From NCBI GenBank assembly GCA_017893485.1, contig CM030367.1:84078853-84142852 (forward strand): a stretch of DNA of 64,000 bases, in the 5' to 3' direction. Positions 29,618 to 41,660 of the stretch are shown here, piece by piece; position 1 is the first letter of the stretch; each line of letters opens with the position of its first letter. The notes beneath the pieces were generated by a model. That model was not told where the DNA came from and did no database searches. It was given only the letters and a program-made list of their open reading frames with translations. Both the position numbers and the translations under genes were made by a program. The DNA comes from Hemerocallis citrina. Its lineage: Eukaryota; Streptophyta; Magnoliopsida; Asparagales; Asphodelaceae.

Positions 29618-30799
29618 CAAGCACTAGCGGTGGCCTGTCAAGGGGGTGCATGGCATCATCACGCCTGGCCGAATACTAGGTTCGTTTAATGCGGTAGGGG
29701 ACTTAGAGTTGCCTGTGAGTGAACTCTGTGGGGGCAATACTGTCTTTGGCATGGGTGCCTTTATGACCATAACAATCTTTGAGGAAGTTTGGAGTGGTGG
29801 GGTCGTCTCGACTGCAAGGTCTGGTCCAGTGTAAGGATGAAGGTAACGGAGTTAGGAAAACCCTATATCCGTCATGTCCTATGTTGTTCAATGAGTGCAT
29901 GAGGCTTAGACAAGGCCCTATGAGCGAGACTGAGCCCTATGCGGGCAGCAGGCTTAGAGAAAGGCTTTATGTCCTTTAGAAAGGAGCCATAGTGTTCGTA
30001 TATCAGCTTTTGGTGAGGTCCGAAAAGGCGGAACCCGCAATCTACTATAGGTTCAGCCGCAACGGAGTAAGTCTACGACTGCAACCCTAGCCACAACGAA
30101 GTAAGTCTGCGGTTGAGATCCCGGGCATAGTGGGTAAAACATGAGGTAATGGATACCACTAGTGACAGCAGCAACGGGAGTGAATCGGACGGCTGCAGTC
30201 TCACCATCACTAGAGTATTAGAGACAAGTGAGAGCACAAGAGTAGGATGCATAGTGGGGGACCGAAACCCATCAATTGAAGAATGTCGTTTGGTTGGGTG
30301 ATGTGTAGTATGTGATGCATATCTCTCCAATCAAGCATGTATTATCTTTAGGAGCATGTGTGCATAGTGTGTTTTTTATATTTAGTCCATGGCAAATACC
30401 GACACTTGTTTGACATCACTTTTTCTTTTGCATCAAATTCTGGTTGTTGAGGATTAGAATCGCTATATTATGGCATATCGAGGATCACTGTATTATAGCA
30501 TTGCGTCAGTTGTATGCAACTAACGTGCCCACGGTCTGTTTAATTGCAGGATTGCTGATTGGGGAGCGCAGAAAAAACTCAAGTCGTGGGAAGCATCCAA
30601 GTGAAAGTTACTGCCCAATTTTATTGTATATTCGTGATGTATCAAGTTATTGTAATTGTTGTAATCATTGGACATTGTAATAAAAATTTGATGTAATAAA
30701 AGTTTTTTATTTCCTGTGAATTTGTTGTGTTGTGATTCATTTGAAGAAAGATCCTGGAGCGTGCCACGGGTTCCTATGTTAGGAATTCGGGGCGCTACA
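29618..30799 (+). other. 3' segment of solo LTR B
   Basis: Follows the 3' LTR of D and runs to the LTR B end. It carries imperfect repeats (GCCGCAACGGAGTAAGTC / GCCACAACGAAGTAAGTC near 30055 and 30091), the region homologous to LTR A around 30507, and T-rich, AATAAA-bearing sequence (30678-30715) that could serve as a polyadenylation zone. Confidence 0.65.
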
Positions 30800-31440
30800 G
30801 GGTGTCCATGGTGGTTACATGCAATCATGCCAAAAGGGCAAAAAAAATTCGTGGTGAAGAAAATTCAAGGTCCACATATATGTGTGAATCCGACTTTGAA
30901 TCAAGATCATAGTAAAGTTGATTCTAAATTTGTGTAAACGATATTTTTGAACGTTATGAAGGCACAACTAGGAGTAACACCAAGAACCATAATTGCGATA
31001 GTGAAGCTTCAATTCAACTACAATATTTCAATCGTAAAGCTTGGAAGGCATAGTATAAAGTTATTGAGCGGTTGTATAGTTCATTTCAAAAAGCTTACAC
31101 TAGATTACCTAATCTCACACCAATTCAAGCATCAATTCCAGGAACCGCCGTCCATTGGGCCAAGGTTGTGTTCCGGGCATTCGAGCCCTCGATCGAGGAG
31201 TTTAAAGCATGTAGACCAGTTATTAATGTTGACTGAACACAATGTATGAGAAATACAAAGGTTGTTTGTTGATAACCATTTCTCCCGATTCAAATGGTAG
31301 GTTGTTTCCATTTGCGTTTGCAATAGTGGATGGAGAGAACATAGAGACCTGAACATGGTTCATGAGCTGTATTCGATGTTTTGTCACAAGCCTTCAAAGC
31401 ATTACTTTTCAATACACGAGCGCATTTTCATGCAATATCC
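30800..31440 (+). pseudogene. mudrA-like MULE transposase, central part, truncated
   Basis: Continues from 11402 after LTR B and one copy of GGGTG are removed: the codons then read straight into GCPWWLHAIMPKGQKKF and GPHIC, the typical second half of the MULE DNA-binding domain. Shifted frames give VKAQLGVTPRTIIAIVK, NYNISIVKLGRHSIK, then the start of the catalytic domain: AFEPSIEEFKACRPVINVD, GCLLITISPDSNGRLFPFAF and AIVDGEN (about 31165-31345). The later catalytic residues and the C-terminal SWIM/zinc-finger region are missing. It could not cut DNA. Confidence 0.8.
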
Positions 31441-31559
31441 CATTAATTTTCAATCTACAATAACATTTAAATATAATCATGTAGTCACGGCAATTATGTG
31501 ATACAAGTATAAGTAAATTATGTACGAAAATTACTGTCATAATTCATCATAAACAAGTT

Positions 31560-33170
31560 ACTAACCAAGAATCAATATGACGAGACCTTAGGTTGATACA
31601 TTGGTTTAGAAGTAGAGTGTGCCGGTTGTGGTTCGACTTGGTGCTTCGGGATGGGTATTTGATCCCTGCCGGTATAGTAGTTCGCAGAGATATATACAAA
31701 GGTATTATACGACGGTACCACGCCATGGAATATTCTTGCTCTGACCCATTGTATGGAGACCTTCAAGCACCAAATCATATTTTCTCTCGTTCCACATTGC
31801 CACATGAAAGCGATGATGATTGACCCAATCAATATCCGACAATCGACCCTGACCAGTGATGTTGTGTAGTCATCGGTCGTAAATCTATTTTTCTGGGATT
31901 CTTTGTTGCTCGCTGAACTGTCGAAGGACTCAATCAGGGTAGTAGAACTCCACGATATTGAAGTTCATAAGTGGAGCTCGTGTCAACCACAATTCAGAAT
32001 TTGTCGTGCACAATGGTGGTAGCCTTTGAAGCCTTTCGGGGGTGTACGATGTCCAATTGACGTACTCCTCCCATTGTTGATCGAGTACATCCCTTGTAAT
32101 ACATCAACACTCCCCTTGGGTTATCTCTCCACGTGTGCCCACCCACCCAATAAACTCCCAGAGGAGCCCTCAACATGGGGTTCTCATCAACTACCTTCCA
32201 TGCATTCGAAAGAACCATTACCGGGGATGGCTGATGTGTATACGTTCCCAACACCACACTTGTAATATCCCCACTGGCACTATCATCTATATTGAACCTA
32301 TAGCACAATTACACCATGTACGATATAGTGAAGCCAACACCGAACTTCCCTAACTATAACGGTCGGCTCTATGTAGGTTCGCTATTAAGGATAGGTACAT
32401 TAGGTGGACGACATCACTGGACGAGTACAGGAACATAACACCTCCGATCAAACTCACTAGGTATGCCCAAGTGTAACATTGAAGTTTGAAGTCGGTCGGT
32501 TCCTCTCTCAAACTATTGTTGAACTCTTGCTAGAGCCACAAATGTCATTGATTCGCCGACGAACACACCATTGTCATCTTCTTTAACCTCTCTCCCAAAA
32601 AGATCTCTGACCAATGCAACTTTGTTGAACGTGAGGTTACCGGTCACGGCAACCCCATCGATTGGAAGTCCAGATATAATCGCTACATCTTATAGCATCA
32701 CATTCATCTCATCAATGGGGAGGTAGAATGTGTTTGTGTGTCTCCGGCCTCCATCACCCCACAAGAGCCATAAGTAAGACATGGTCGCATTTTACTTTTG
32801 CCAACATCGACATTCCATGGAATCTAGAATTTACCAAATAGTTCCATATACGTGGGTGCACCGACAATGTCGTATGCATTCGGAAACTCAAATTCTTCAT
32901 CTCTCATTTCCACAGAGACCTGTGCTTTTCTTGTAGGTATATTATGGTTGGGTCTAATGGACTCGAACCTCCTTATGCAGCGGAAGATGACACACTTACT
33001 GCATGCGAAGAAAATGGTTGGCTGGAAACCTACATACATATCAAATATAAATTCTTGTTATTATAGAAAGCATAATTTACATGTAGATTATGGGCTAAAA
33101 ATAATAGTCGCTTCTTACTTGTGATGGTGGTTGGCCTCTACCACTTCCCCAACAGCTGTGACGATCCACT
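31560..33170 (-). pseudogene. Plant mobile domain (PMD, MAIN/MAIL-like) gene carried by the MULE
   Basis: On the minus strand, shifted frames around 32780-32600 give FYLPIDEMNVML, a stop, DVAIISGLPIDG and AVTGNLTFN. This is the hallmark of the plant mobile domain (aminotransferase-like PMD). Further on come AYLVSLIGGVMFLYSSSDVV (about 32470-32410) and more C-terminal stretches in 32308-31994 and 31832-31572. Upstream (33039-32824) lies FEFPNAYDIVGAPTYMELF. PMD proteins are known both as host nuclear proteins (MAIN, MAIL1) and as passengers of Gypsy and Mutator elements. Here the gene points inward from the right repeat, opposite to the transposase. Stops and frameshifts make it a pseudogene. 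Exon limits are not resolved. Confidence 0.72.
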
Positions 33171-33179
33171 CGGTCACAC

Positions 33180-34009
33180 CATTTCTCTATCAAAATTAAT
33201 AAAGCATTTCTTATTAACCAGATTAGAGTATTGAGATTACACTACTCGTTTCAATACACTACTATATCAATGTTCTCAACATCTAAACACACTGCGTATA
33301 TCCAATTATCCATTCATACATACACAAATATTCAACATTTTGAAAAATAAATAAATGCCCATATATTAAATTCAATAATTGAGTACTCGAATCAATACAC
33401 TACTCATATGAATATCCTACCCATATCAATATCGCCAGCATGTCTTAATACTCGTATCATACCACTACTCATAAAAATCTCCATAACATCTCAATACACT
33501 ACATATTTATGTGCATACATACATATAAATCTCATATCAACAACGAAAACATATACATTTTCATTTGACTTTGAAAAATTCTTAACTTTGAACATATCAC
33601 CATTTCTCTTAACATATATATTTTCATTTTCATTTGACATATAAATCTCATATCAACACACATAAATCTTCTTAACTTTGAAAAATATAGGAATTCTAGA
33701 TTATATAAAATTTTCACAGCATCTCATATACTATATTGTCAATTCTAGTATATAAAAAATTTCCACATCCATTCATACTACTCATATCAATGTCCACAAC
33801 ATCTTATATACCACATCGTTAATATAAATCTCAATACACAAAGTAAATATTTTTTAAAGAAATTAAAGGTTTCGGAATATCTAACACAATTTCGGATTGA
33901 AGGTGAGAAGTTCAATGAATCTGCTCGAAGATCCAAGTGAATGGAGCGAGGAGAAGAGGGAATCAGAGAGAATGAGAATTATGGTTTATGGATAAGTATT
34001 TTTTGAATT
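33180..34009. other. AT-rich MULE interior with degenerate CACTACTCATATCAAT-type repeats
   Basis: Variants of ACTACTCATATCAAT(A/G) plus ACATCTCAATACAC recur between about 33240 and 33840, and the ATATAAATCTCATATCAAC phrase occurs twice (33523 and 33640). No gene is visible. It lies upstream of the PMD gene and may contain its promoter and leader, as GAATGGAGCGAGGAGAAGAGGG (33943) is purine-rich on this strand. Confidence 0.5.
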
Positions 34010-34390
34010 ATTTGGGTAGAAAGAGGACAGATTAAAGAAATTAGGGTTTTTGTTGTTTTGGGTTCGGGAGTGGAGAGAGATAGAGATAAAGTGAAAGAGG
34101 AAAGGGGAAAGGGGACACTATTTATATATAATAACTATTATAACTGATGCCGCTTTCCCAACAACAACATCTCACATGAGAATGTCATTGTTGGAGATAG
34201 CGGCATCAGTTATAAGATACTGCTACACTTACAATTTTTTTTCAAGTCAGAGAGTTTACGATTAAGAGAAAATGAACGGATATCATTACTCCAAATAGTG
34301 GAATGGTCTAAAAGTTTTTTATAGATGCCGCTCATAGCAACAATGATATCAAAATAATATATGCCGTTGTTGCAAAGAGCGTTTTATGCT
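34010..34390 (-). repeat. MULE right terminal inverted repeat
   Basis: Diverged reverse complement of 5894-6270. It holds a short palindrome with GATGCCGC and GCGGCATC arms at about 34147-34206. Beyond 34390 a further stretch to about 34500 (GTGGACCACATGGGTAAA and following) probably completes the repeat; its left partner would lie outside the window, left of the LINE. Confidence 0.75.
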
Positions 34391-34500
34391 GACGTGTTCA
34401 AAAGTGGACCACATGGGTAAATATTTTTAAAAGTAGGTCAGTTTGATAAAACTTTCAAAATTAGACCAGATTGGTAAAAAGTCGGTCAATACGGAAAAAA

Positions 34501-36208
34501 ATTCCACATTTGGTGATGACGGCAGGAAAATATCATCCTTACTGTACGGAATCACGACCCGTAAGCTTTTTTGATGGAGTCAAATGTAGTATATATATAT
34601 TTTCACCTTAGTGATTGCTAATGCTAGCAGTGGTAACTGTAATTTAATTATAGTTGTTATTGTTTAATTAAATACTATAAATTTGCATGTATTGAAAATG
34701 AAATTGGTTAGGCATATATATTATTGGTCATGATGGCCGACAATTAATGTGATATTTGTCGAATGAGATAGCCACTGGCAGTGGTTGCTATTAAGGACGG
34801 TAGGTGGGTCGATGGGGAGATGGAACATGCCCTTTATAATATCTGGAAAATAATACTACGTGCAATTAAAAATTTTGTAATTCATAATATACTGTTACAA
34901 CTTGTTTGAATTGTTTTTGATGAATCGGATAGAATCAAATGATTTCAGTCCAATATATATATAACGAAAGTAACCAACAATAATAATTGTTCAAACGAAA
35001 TTGTATAATAATAATAATTGTATAACGTAAGTAACCAACTTTTTCGCATTGTAGAAAATAGTATTGCAACTTGGAATTTAAAGTAGTAAGAATTCGTTTA
35101 GAACAAACAACTAAATATACACAAACCGTGCTTTTCAGGAAAACGTACAAATGGTACCCTTCTTAAAATTTGACACATCCTTCTCAACGTATGAAGATAA
35201 AGAGAGGAAAATTAGTAAATTGTGTCGTGGTTGTGGGAACATTGTCTCACATATCTGTTCTATATACTTTTCATCTTTATTTCCCATATTTATCAAAAAA
35301 TGATGCCAAATTTATGAATTCTGATCTTAGAGAGACTAAAACATGTCTGTTATATATGTTTTGCACTGCACTTATGCAAGCTCTTGTTAGTTTAGCGTTT
35401 AGTAAAAATTTCTGAGTAATGAATGTCTTTTAGGAAAGTGAATAATGACGACTTGTTAAAATTGTTCATATTTAGTTATCATATTTGTTAAACACCGTTG
35501 TCAATTATTATGAATTATGACTATAAATGAGACTAAAACATGTCCGTTATGCAGGTCCTGCACTGCACATAGTAAATTTTGTTAGTTTGGCCTTTAACGG
35601 GAAATTCTCAGTGAGCAATGACTTCTTTGTAGGAAAAGTGAATAAATCCGACTTGATGTGTTAAAATTTTATTCAGTTATGTTAGTATCTAAGTTTCAAA
35701 GATCAAGCAGTTAGTAATCTACAAAACGAAGAGAATAAAAGGTAATTATTAGGGAATAAGCTCAGAAAATTTTATATGAAACAATGAGAAAGTCAATACT
35801 GAATATGGGGACTTTTCCAAAAGTAAACTCTAAGAAAAGAAATACAAAAAGAAAAAGTCATTTTTCACAAATATTGTGGGTGAAAGCGAAGATTGTTCCT
35901 GTAAGAAATAAGATAAGCATTGCGGATGAATTAATAATGAGAAGAGCATTATGCTTTGACATTAACGAAAACCATTTCTTGTTATTAGAAGGAACGGCTG
36001 CAATTAAACATTAAACAATAACAAGGTGGACCTTTTCTAGACTCGTGTCATTGAAAAATTTGCCATTAGGATGTTGGTGCACCCATTAACTCCAATTGAC
36101 ATTATTATAATAAAACTGTACCCTAATTTGCTACCCCACTTTGAGTCGGAAAAAAAATTTGCTACCCCACTGAAAACTCCACTTTCCTAACACTCCAACT
36201 AAATTATC
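34501..36208. other. Unassigned AT-rich spacer between MULE and CACTA element
   Basis: No domain, splice pattern or transposon end is recognised here. Short open frames (35170-35415, 35784-36014) show no family features. This could be older flanking DNA or an unrecognised element. Confidence 0.5.
35236..35690 (+). repeat. Diverged tandem duplication, about 197-bp unit
   Basis: GACTAAAACATGTC occurs at 35334 and 35531, and GTGAATAA at 35439 and 35638, with TGCACTGCAC and TTGTTAGTTT between them in the same order. This is two old tandem copies in the unassigned spacer. Confidence 0.7.
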
Positions 36209-36380
36209 CTACAGTGGCATTTTTATCCCGACGCTTTTGATAAACGCCGAGGACGAATAAAATTATTAATTGAGAGTAAAAAAAACAGCCATAATTCTCC
36301 GGCGTTGGCTATAAAACGCCGGGGTTGGCATATGTTTCCCGGCATTGGATAAGAGACGCCGGGGTATACTCTCTAATTAA
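36209..36380 (+). repeat. CACTA left subterminal palindromic repeats
   Basis: Three hairpin-like units of the form CCGGCGTT..AACGCCGG with 5-12 bp loops (starting at about 36227, 36299 and 36338), spaced by AT-rich DNA. Subterminal arrays bind the TNPA-type protein in En/Spm elements. Confidence 0.75.
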
Positions 36381-36399
36381 CTTAACCCTTTCGATTAAT

Positions 36400-38566
36400 C
36401 AGCGTTATTATCTTTCGCCTCTCTCTCTCCTGTTTACGCGCGAAATGAAAAAACCCTAGCGCTCGTCTCCAAATCCCCGCGCTGCAACCCAAATCCCCTC
36501 GCTCGTCTCCAAATCTCTCTAGCCCTCAAACCCTAGCGCTCGTCTCCTACGCCGTGCTCCCCCTGCTCATCTCCTCTGTCGTGCTCCCCGCCATCGTATC
36601 TCCGGCATCCTAATCGTCTTTTCACGCCATCGTTCTCCCCCTCTCTCTAGCTCTCAAACCCTAGGTATGATTATTTTCAACTATTAATAAATTTTTTATT
36701 TTTTAATGAAATTGTTTGGGATTTTGTGCTGAATAATCTGTGATTTAGGAGTATTTTGCGATTTGAGAATGTGTTGGGATTTGATAATGTGGACTAATTA
36801 GGGTTTGTTGTATTTGTTAATTATGATTATATAATATTAGAGAGGATTAGTCTAAATTCCTCAAACCCCACCATAACTTCAATGTTGATATACGATTACT
36901 TGTTAGAGAGGATTAGTCTAAAATCAACTCCCTCTGTGAAATTTATCATTGGTTATTTGACCCCAAGTAGTTACTCCTATTAATGATGACCAAATCCAAA
37001 ACAAAACTTCCTAAAATAACCATTCACCATATGCTATCAAATTTTCTAATAGCAAGTGTTCAATAACCCACCCTCCAGGAATTTGCTGGAGGGTAGCTAG
37101 TCTTTTGTACTTCTTATATTGTTATTTTTTTAACTTAGTTTGTTACTGTTGAAGGTTTATTGGCTATGTTTTATTTTCTATTTGTAGGTCTTGTATTTGA
37201 GTTCAATACTTTGAGTTTGTTTTGTTAAACTCTTTTTAATAAAAACATGATGGCTATATTCTATCTTCTTCCTCATTAAGGAAAAAAAAGGTGCATAAAG
37301 GGGTATTTACTATTTAGCAACACCCAAGTCTATTGCAAACTGGGCTCAAAATGTATCCTAGTAACAAAGTAAGGTTAAGTTGCAATATTTTGGTAGACAA
37401 ATTTCATGTTGCAACTTAAGTGCGAGTCAAATCTTCATTAATAGGAAGTGCAACTGTGTACTCATGTTTCATCTTCTTCAACCCTTTCATGAACTACTCC
37501 AATTTCATCTATAAAACAAAAAATTGAAACATGAACTACTCCAATTTCATCTATAAAACAAAAAAATTGAAAGTTAATTTTTCCTTGAGATTGAATTCAG
37601 ATGAATATGGTAAGCAGCAGTTCATTAAATTTTTATTTTCTGTTGATGCTATTCTCATGCTAAAAGACTGTGGTTCATGTGAAGAGGTCAGTTTCAAAAA
37701 GAGGACTATTTTGCTGCTGCAAATTAGAGCTGTGAATGTACCACACCTTCATTATACAGTGACACTAATATTAAAGTAATTATACTCACTGCTAGTAATT
37801 CTATTGCATGTGACATTGCGAGCTAATTTTCTTTCACCATTTTTTTGCTTCTTTCTGGTTCTGAAATGGTATAGAGGGAGAAGATAATGGTTGGCCTCCA
37901 ATCCCTAGGAAGCTGCTACTTCCTTTCATGCTTTAATTCACTGTTGGGAGTTGCTACTTCCTATCATGCTTTAATTCACTGTTGCATGTAACTATTTGAG
38001 ATAATATGATTACCATATAATCACAACCTACAATCAAATAAAAGAATCATCGATAAGGAAGTGACTTTCTCTATATGTTAGCCTCTTGAAGTGACTTTCT
38101 GTTTATGTTAGCCTCTTGACTTGAAGATATACAAGTCATTCAAATCAATACGTATATCGTTCACCCGTCCAAGTAATATAATTCAAGTTTGACAACACTA
38201 TATATGAGTCATTCCAAAAACTAGCACAATGAACATTCAAATTAAAACTCTTTTTACATATAAAGTATATGAAAATTCGTCTTTCACATATAAAGTATAT
38301 GTCATTAATTCTACTTGGAAGTCATACTATCTGACATACACTTATAATAAACACATTCAACATGACACTAAGTAACTTGACAAACTTCTAATGGGATAAC
38401 TATATACAGTCTAAAGTAACCTTCTTTTTTTTTCTTTTCCATGTTGAAAATGATCCGTAGCTAAATTTTATTAGGTGTAACAATAATAATTTCACACTAT
38501 TTATGGGCAATCAACTTAGTAAGGTAGATGCTATTAATATTTTAATATATGAAATTTTAATTTCAG
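36400..38566 (+). other. Putative non-coding leader exon and intron of the CACTA gene
   Basis: A CT-rich leader (about 36420-36664, three ACCCTAG phrases) ends CCCTAG|GTATGA at 36664/36665. An AT-rich 1.9-kb stretch ends TTTAATTTCAG at 38566, 20 bp before the transposase ATG. This fits a 5' UTR intron. The stretch also holds a hairpin (CACCCTCCAG..CTGGAGGGT, 37070-37096) and a 40-bp direct repeat (ACATGAACTACTCCAATTTC-type, about 37487 and 37528). No other gene is seen. It is an inference without transcript data. Confidence 0.5.
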
Positions 38567-38585
38567 ATTTAGTGATATTGTTGAA

Positions 38586-40930
38586 ATGGATAAAAGCTGG
38601 ATGAGCAAGTCACAATTATCAAAGGAGTATCGGGACGACATTAAAGATTTCATTATTTTTGCTAAGAAAAATTCTCGTGATCCAAATTTGATTCTTTGTC
38701 CTTGTCGGCGGTGTACTAACTGTCATCTGAAGACATGCGTCGAAGTTGAAACACATTTGGTAATCAATGGTTTTCTCCAAGGGTACACACAATGGTTTTG
38801 CCATGGAGAGCATGTCCAGGCGATTCCGGTTGAACCGGGTGTGTTAGAAGATGAAGACGAGCCCATAGTAAACGACGACTTAAATGTGACCAATGAGATG
38901 CAAGATTTATTGTGGGATGCATTTGGAATTCGTAATATTCCAACACACTCCAATAGTGAGCCAACAGTAACAGTAGACATTAGTGGAGGATTGGAAGAGG
39001 AAAGACAAGATTCTGAAGTTAATAAAGAATATGAAGGCTTTACTAAGTTAATGGAAGATGGTAGTACACCTTTGTACCGTGATTGCTCAAAATTTACAAA
39101 ATTTGCATTCATTGTTAGATTATTTCAGATCAAAACTTTAAACGGTTGGTCTTCTAAGTTCTTCAACATGCTACTTCAATTGTTTAATGAAGCATTTCCC
39201 AAAATCTATATTCCAGAATCATCCAATGCTACCAAAAAATTTCTCAAGTCTTTTGATTTAGGGTATGAGAAGATTTTAGCTTGTCCATTTGATTGTATGC
39301 TCTTCAGGAAGATAAGGTAAGACTACAGAATTGTGAAATATGCGGAACATCAAAATGGAAAGAAAAACCAAATGAAGGCCAAGAAGCTGATGATCCAGTT
39401 AAAACAAGTAGGAAAAAGAAGCCTACAAAAATTTTGTGATATTTTCCTCTTATTCCTAGGATGCAAAGAATGTTTATGTCATATAAAACTTCTTCGGATA
39501 TGAGATGGCATGCAGAATGTCGCAAGAATGATGGGATTCTCAGACACCCGGCTGATTCTCAATCTTGGAAAAAGTTTGATGAAAGATATCATGATTTTTC
39601 TGAAGATCCTCGCAGTGTGAGACTTGGATTAGCCTGTGATGGTTTTAACCCATTCAAGAAAATGAGCAATACATATAGCATATGGTCCGTTGTGTTAATT
39701 CCGTACAATTTGCCCCGTTGGAAATGTATGAAACCTTCATCGTTTATGTTGTCCATGATAATTCCTGGACCCAAAAATCTAGGAAATGATATAGACGTTT
39801 ACCTTCAACTATTAATAGATGAACTTCAAAAATTATGGGAGGGTGTTCCAACCTATGATGCAACAGCTAAAGAAACTTTTCATCTCTGGGTTGCGTTGAC
39901 TTGGACAATCAGTGATTTTCTTGCATATACAAATTTATCTAGTTATAGTACCAAAGGGCGTTATGCATGTCCTTGTTGTGCTGGTCAAACAGTTTCAAAA
40001 TGGTTGTATAATGGTAGAAAATTTTGTTACATGGGTCATCAAAGATGGTTGCATGACACACACATATTCAGGTCAGGAACTTCAACATTTGATGGGTTGC
40101 GAGAGTGGGGACATGCACCTGAAATTTTGATAGGGTCAGATGTGTCTAGGCGATTACAAGGTCATAATTTCAATTACGGTAAAGAACCAGAAGTCATCAA
40201 GAAAGGCAAGAAAAGAGCAAGGGATGAAGACACCGACTTATGCAATGCAGAGAATGTGACAACATGGTTGATTTAGGGTCACGGAAGAAGAAGAGCATTT
40301 TTTTTGAGTTGTCGTATTGGGAATTCAACTCATTACGTCATAATATAAATGTGATGCACATTGGGAAAAATATTGGCAAAAATTGTATAGAAACTGTCAT
40401 GGGATGATCGGAAGACCAAAGATAATCTTAAGTGTCGACTTGATTTAGTTACGATGGATATACGACATGAGTTTCACCCAGAGTACTTACCCAATGGCAG
40501 AGTCTGTCTCCCTCTTGCAATTTATTCAATGTCCAAAAAAGAGCTAGGATTATTTTGCAAGGTGTTACAGGAGATTAAAGTCCCTGATGGCTATTCATCT
40601 AACATAGCATGGTGCGTCAACTTTAAGGAGAAGAAGCTTCAGGATCCAAAGTCACATGACTACCACATATTGATGCAAGATCCCTTCCCGTGGCTCTAAG
40701 GTTTTTGATGTATGAGCAAGTCACTGCCGTTATCAAGGATCTTTGTAGTATTTATAAAGGACTTTGTTCAAGAGTTCTACGTATTGAAGATCTTGACCAA
40801 TTGGAGCAACGTGCTGCAGTGGCACTTTGTCAAATGGAGAGGATATTTCCTCCATCGTTTTCACTATAATGATTCACTTGATAATCCACCTGGCCGGTGA
40901 AGCTAGACTCAGGGGACCCGTACATTATCG
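38586..40930 (+). pseudogene. TNP2/TNPD-like CACTA transposase
   Basis: Opens MDKSWMSKSQLSKEY with the Transpos_assoc domain (CPCRRCTNC, about residues 38-45, and GYTQWFCHGE). After an acidic linker and a frame change near 39320, the Transposase_21 (TNP2) core follows: SSDMRWHAECRKNDGILRHPADSQSW, RSVRLGLACDGFNPF, WSVVLIPYNLP, then ALTWTISDFLAY, YACPCC and MGHQRWL (39461-40276). DUF4218-like parts follow in changing frames: MHIGKNI, MDIRHEFHPEYLPNGRVCLP, LRFLMYEQVTAVIKDLC and GEARLRGPVHYR (to about 40920). The C-terminal DUF4216 region is absent. Stops at about 39436 and 40274 and several frameshifts inactivate it. It would bind and cut element ends in the nucleus. Confidence 0.88.
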
Positions 40931-41033
40931 GTAGATGTATCCCATTGAGAGGTAATATTCATGCCTCATTGAACATCTGGTTTCTCTACTTTATGTGATG
41001 TATTTATTCATTTTTTATGACCAAACATGAGGT

Positions 41034-41660
41034 ATTGCACACTGCTGGAACTAGCAGCTTCGCTGTAGTTCGTGAGAGATTGGTATGTGTTTATGTGTTA
41101 AGTGTTTTTTTTTTTCACTAATGAATATACAAAGATTATAAAGTTTTTTATAGCTGTGATTTATTAATGTAAAGGTTGAAGAACACGGTGCAGACAAGTT
41201 CGGTTATCTAGATTTTTTTGATACTACCCACAAGAAATCAGATGGCCAATTTGTTTCCACAACAGCTGCGATGATATCGGCAATTTTTCTTCATGTTGTA
41301 TGCATTCTTTGATTTGTTAAGTCGTTTTGAAGTAAATAACTTATATAATTTTATACCAATTTGTATTTTAACAGAGCACTGCCAGTGTGAAGTATGCCGA
41401 ACTGTCTTCCACAATGGCCACCGACTCTACCACATATGACTTTGACGCATTATCACTTCAGCGTCATGCTTTGATCGAAACAAGAGGCCCAGAGTACCCT
41501 GGCCATGTTCGTGGAATGGGTTTAGGCCCAACGCCCACTCAAGTCTGCGAGGCTTGTGCGTCTAGTGTTGAGGATCCGAGAGATGAGGAGATACGCTCTC
41601 TAAGGTCAGGGTTCTGACAGCTTCAAGAGGTAGTTGCAGCTTTGGTGAGGTAACAAAATT
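41034..41660 (+). pseudogene. TNPA-like (Transposase_24, Ptta/En/Spm) remnant in three exon-like pieces
   Basis: Piece 1 (41034-41082) reads LHTAGTSSFAVVRERL and ends at TTG|GTATGTG. Piece 2 (41174-41300) reads VEEHGADKFGYLDFFDTTHKKSDGQFVSTTAAMISAIF after an AAAG acceptor. Piece 3 begins after TTTTAACAG at 41374 with STASVKYAELSST and contains PEYPGHVRGMGLGPTPTQ, the best conserved signature of the Transposase_24 family, followed by a coiled-coil-like end stopped at 41615-41617. The N-terminal DNA-binding part is missing; the sequence follows directly on the truncated TNP2 gene, so a deletion probably removed the space between them. Confidence 0.72.

Noticed and set aside
35170..36014. Two short frames (81 and 76 codons) in the spacer
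   Set aside because: No domain, no splice context, and length expected by chance in AT-rich DNA.
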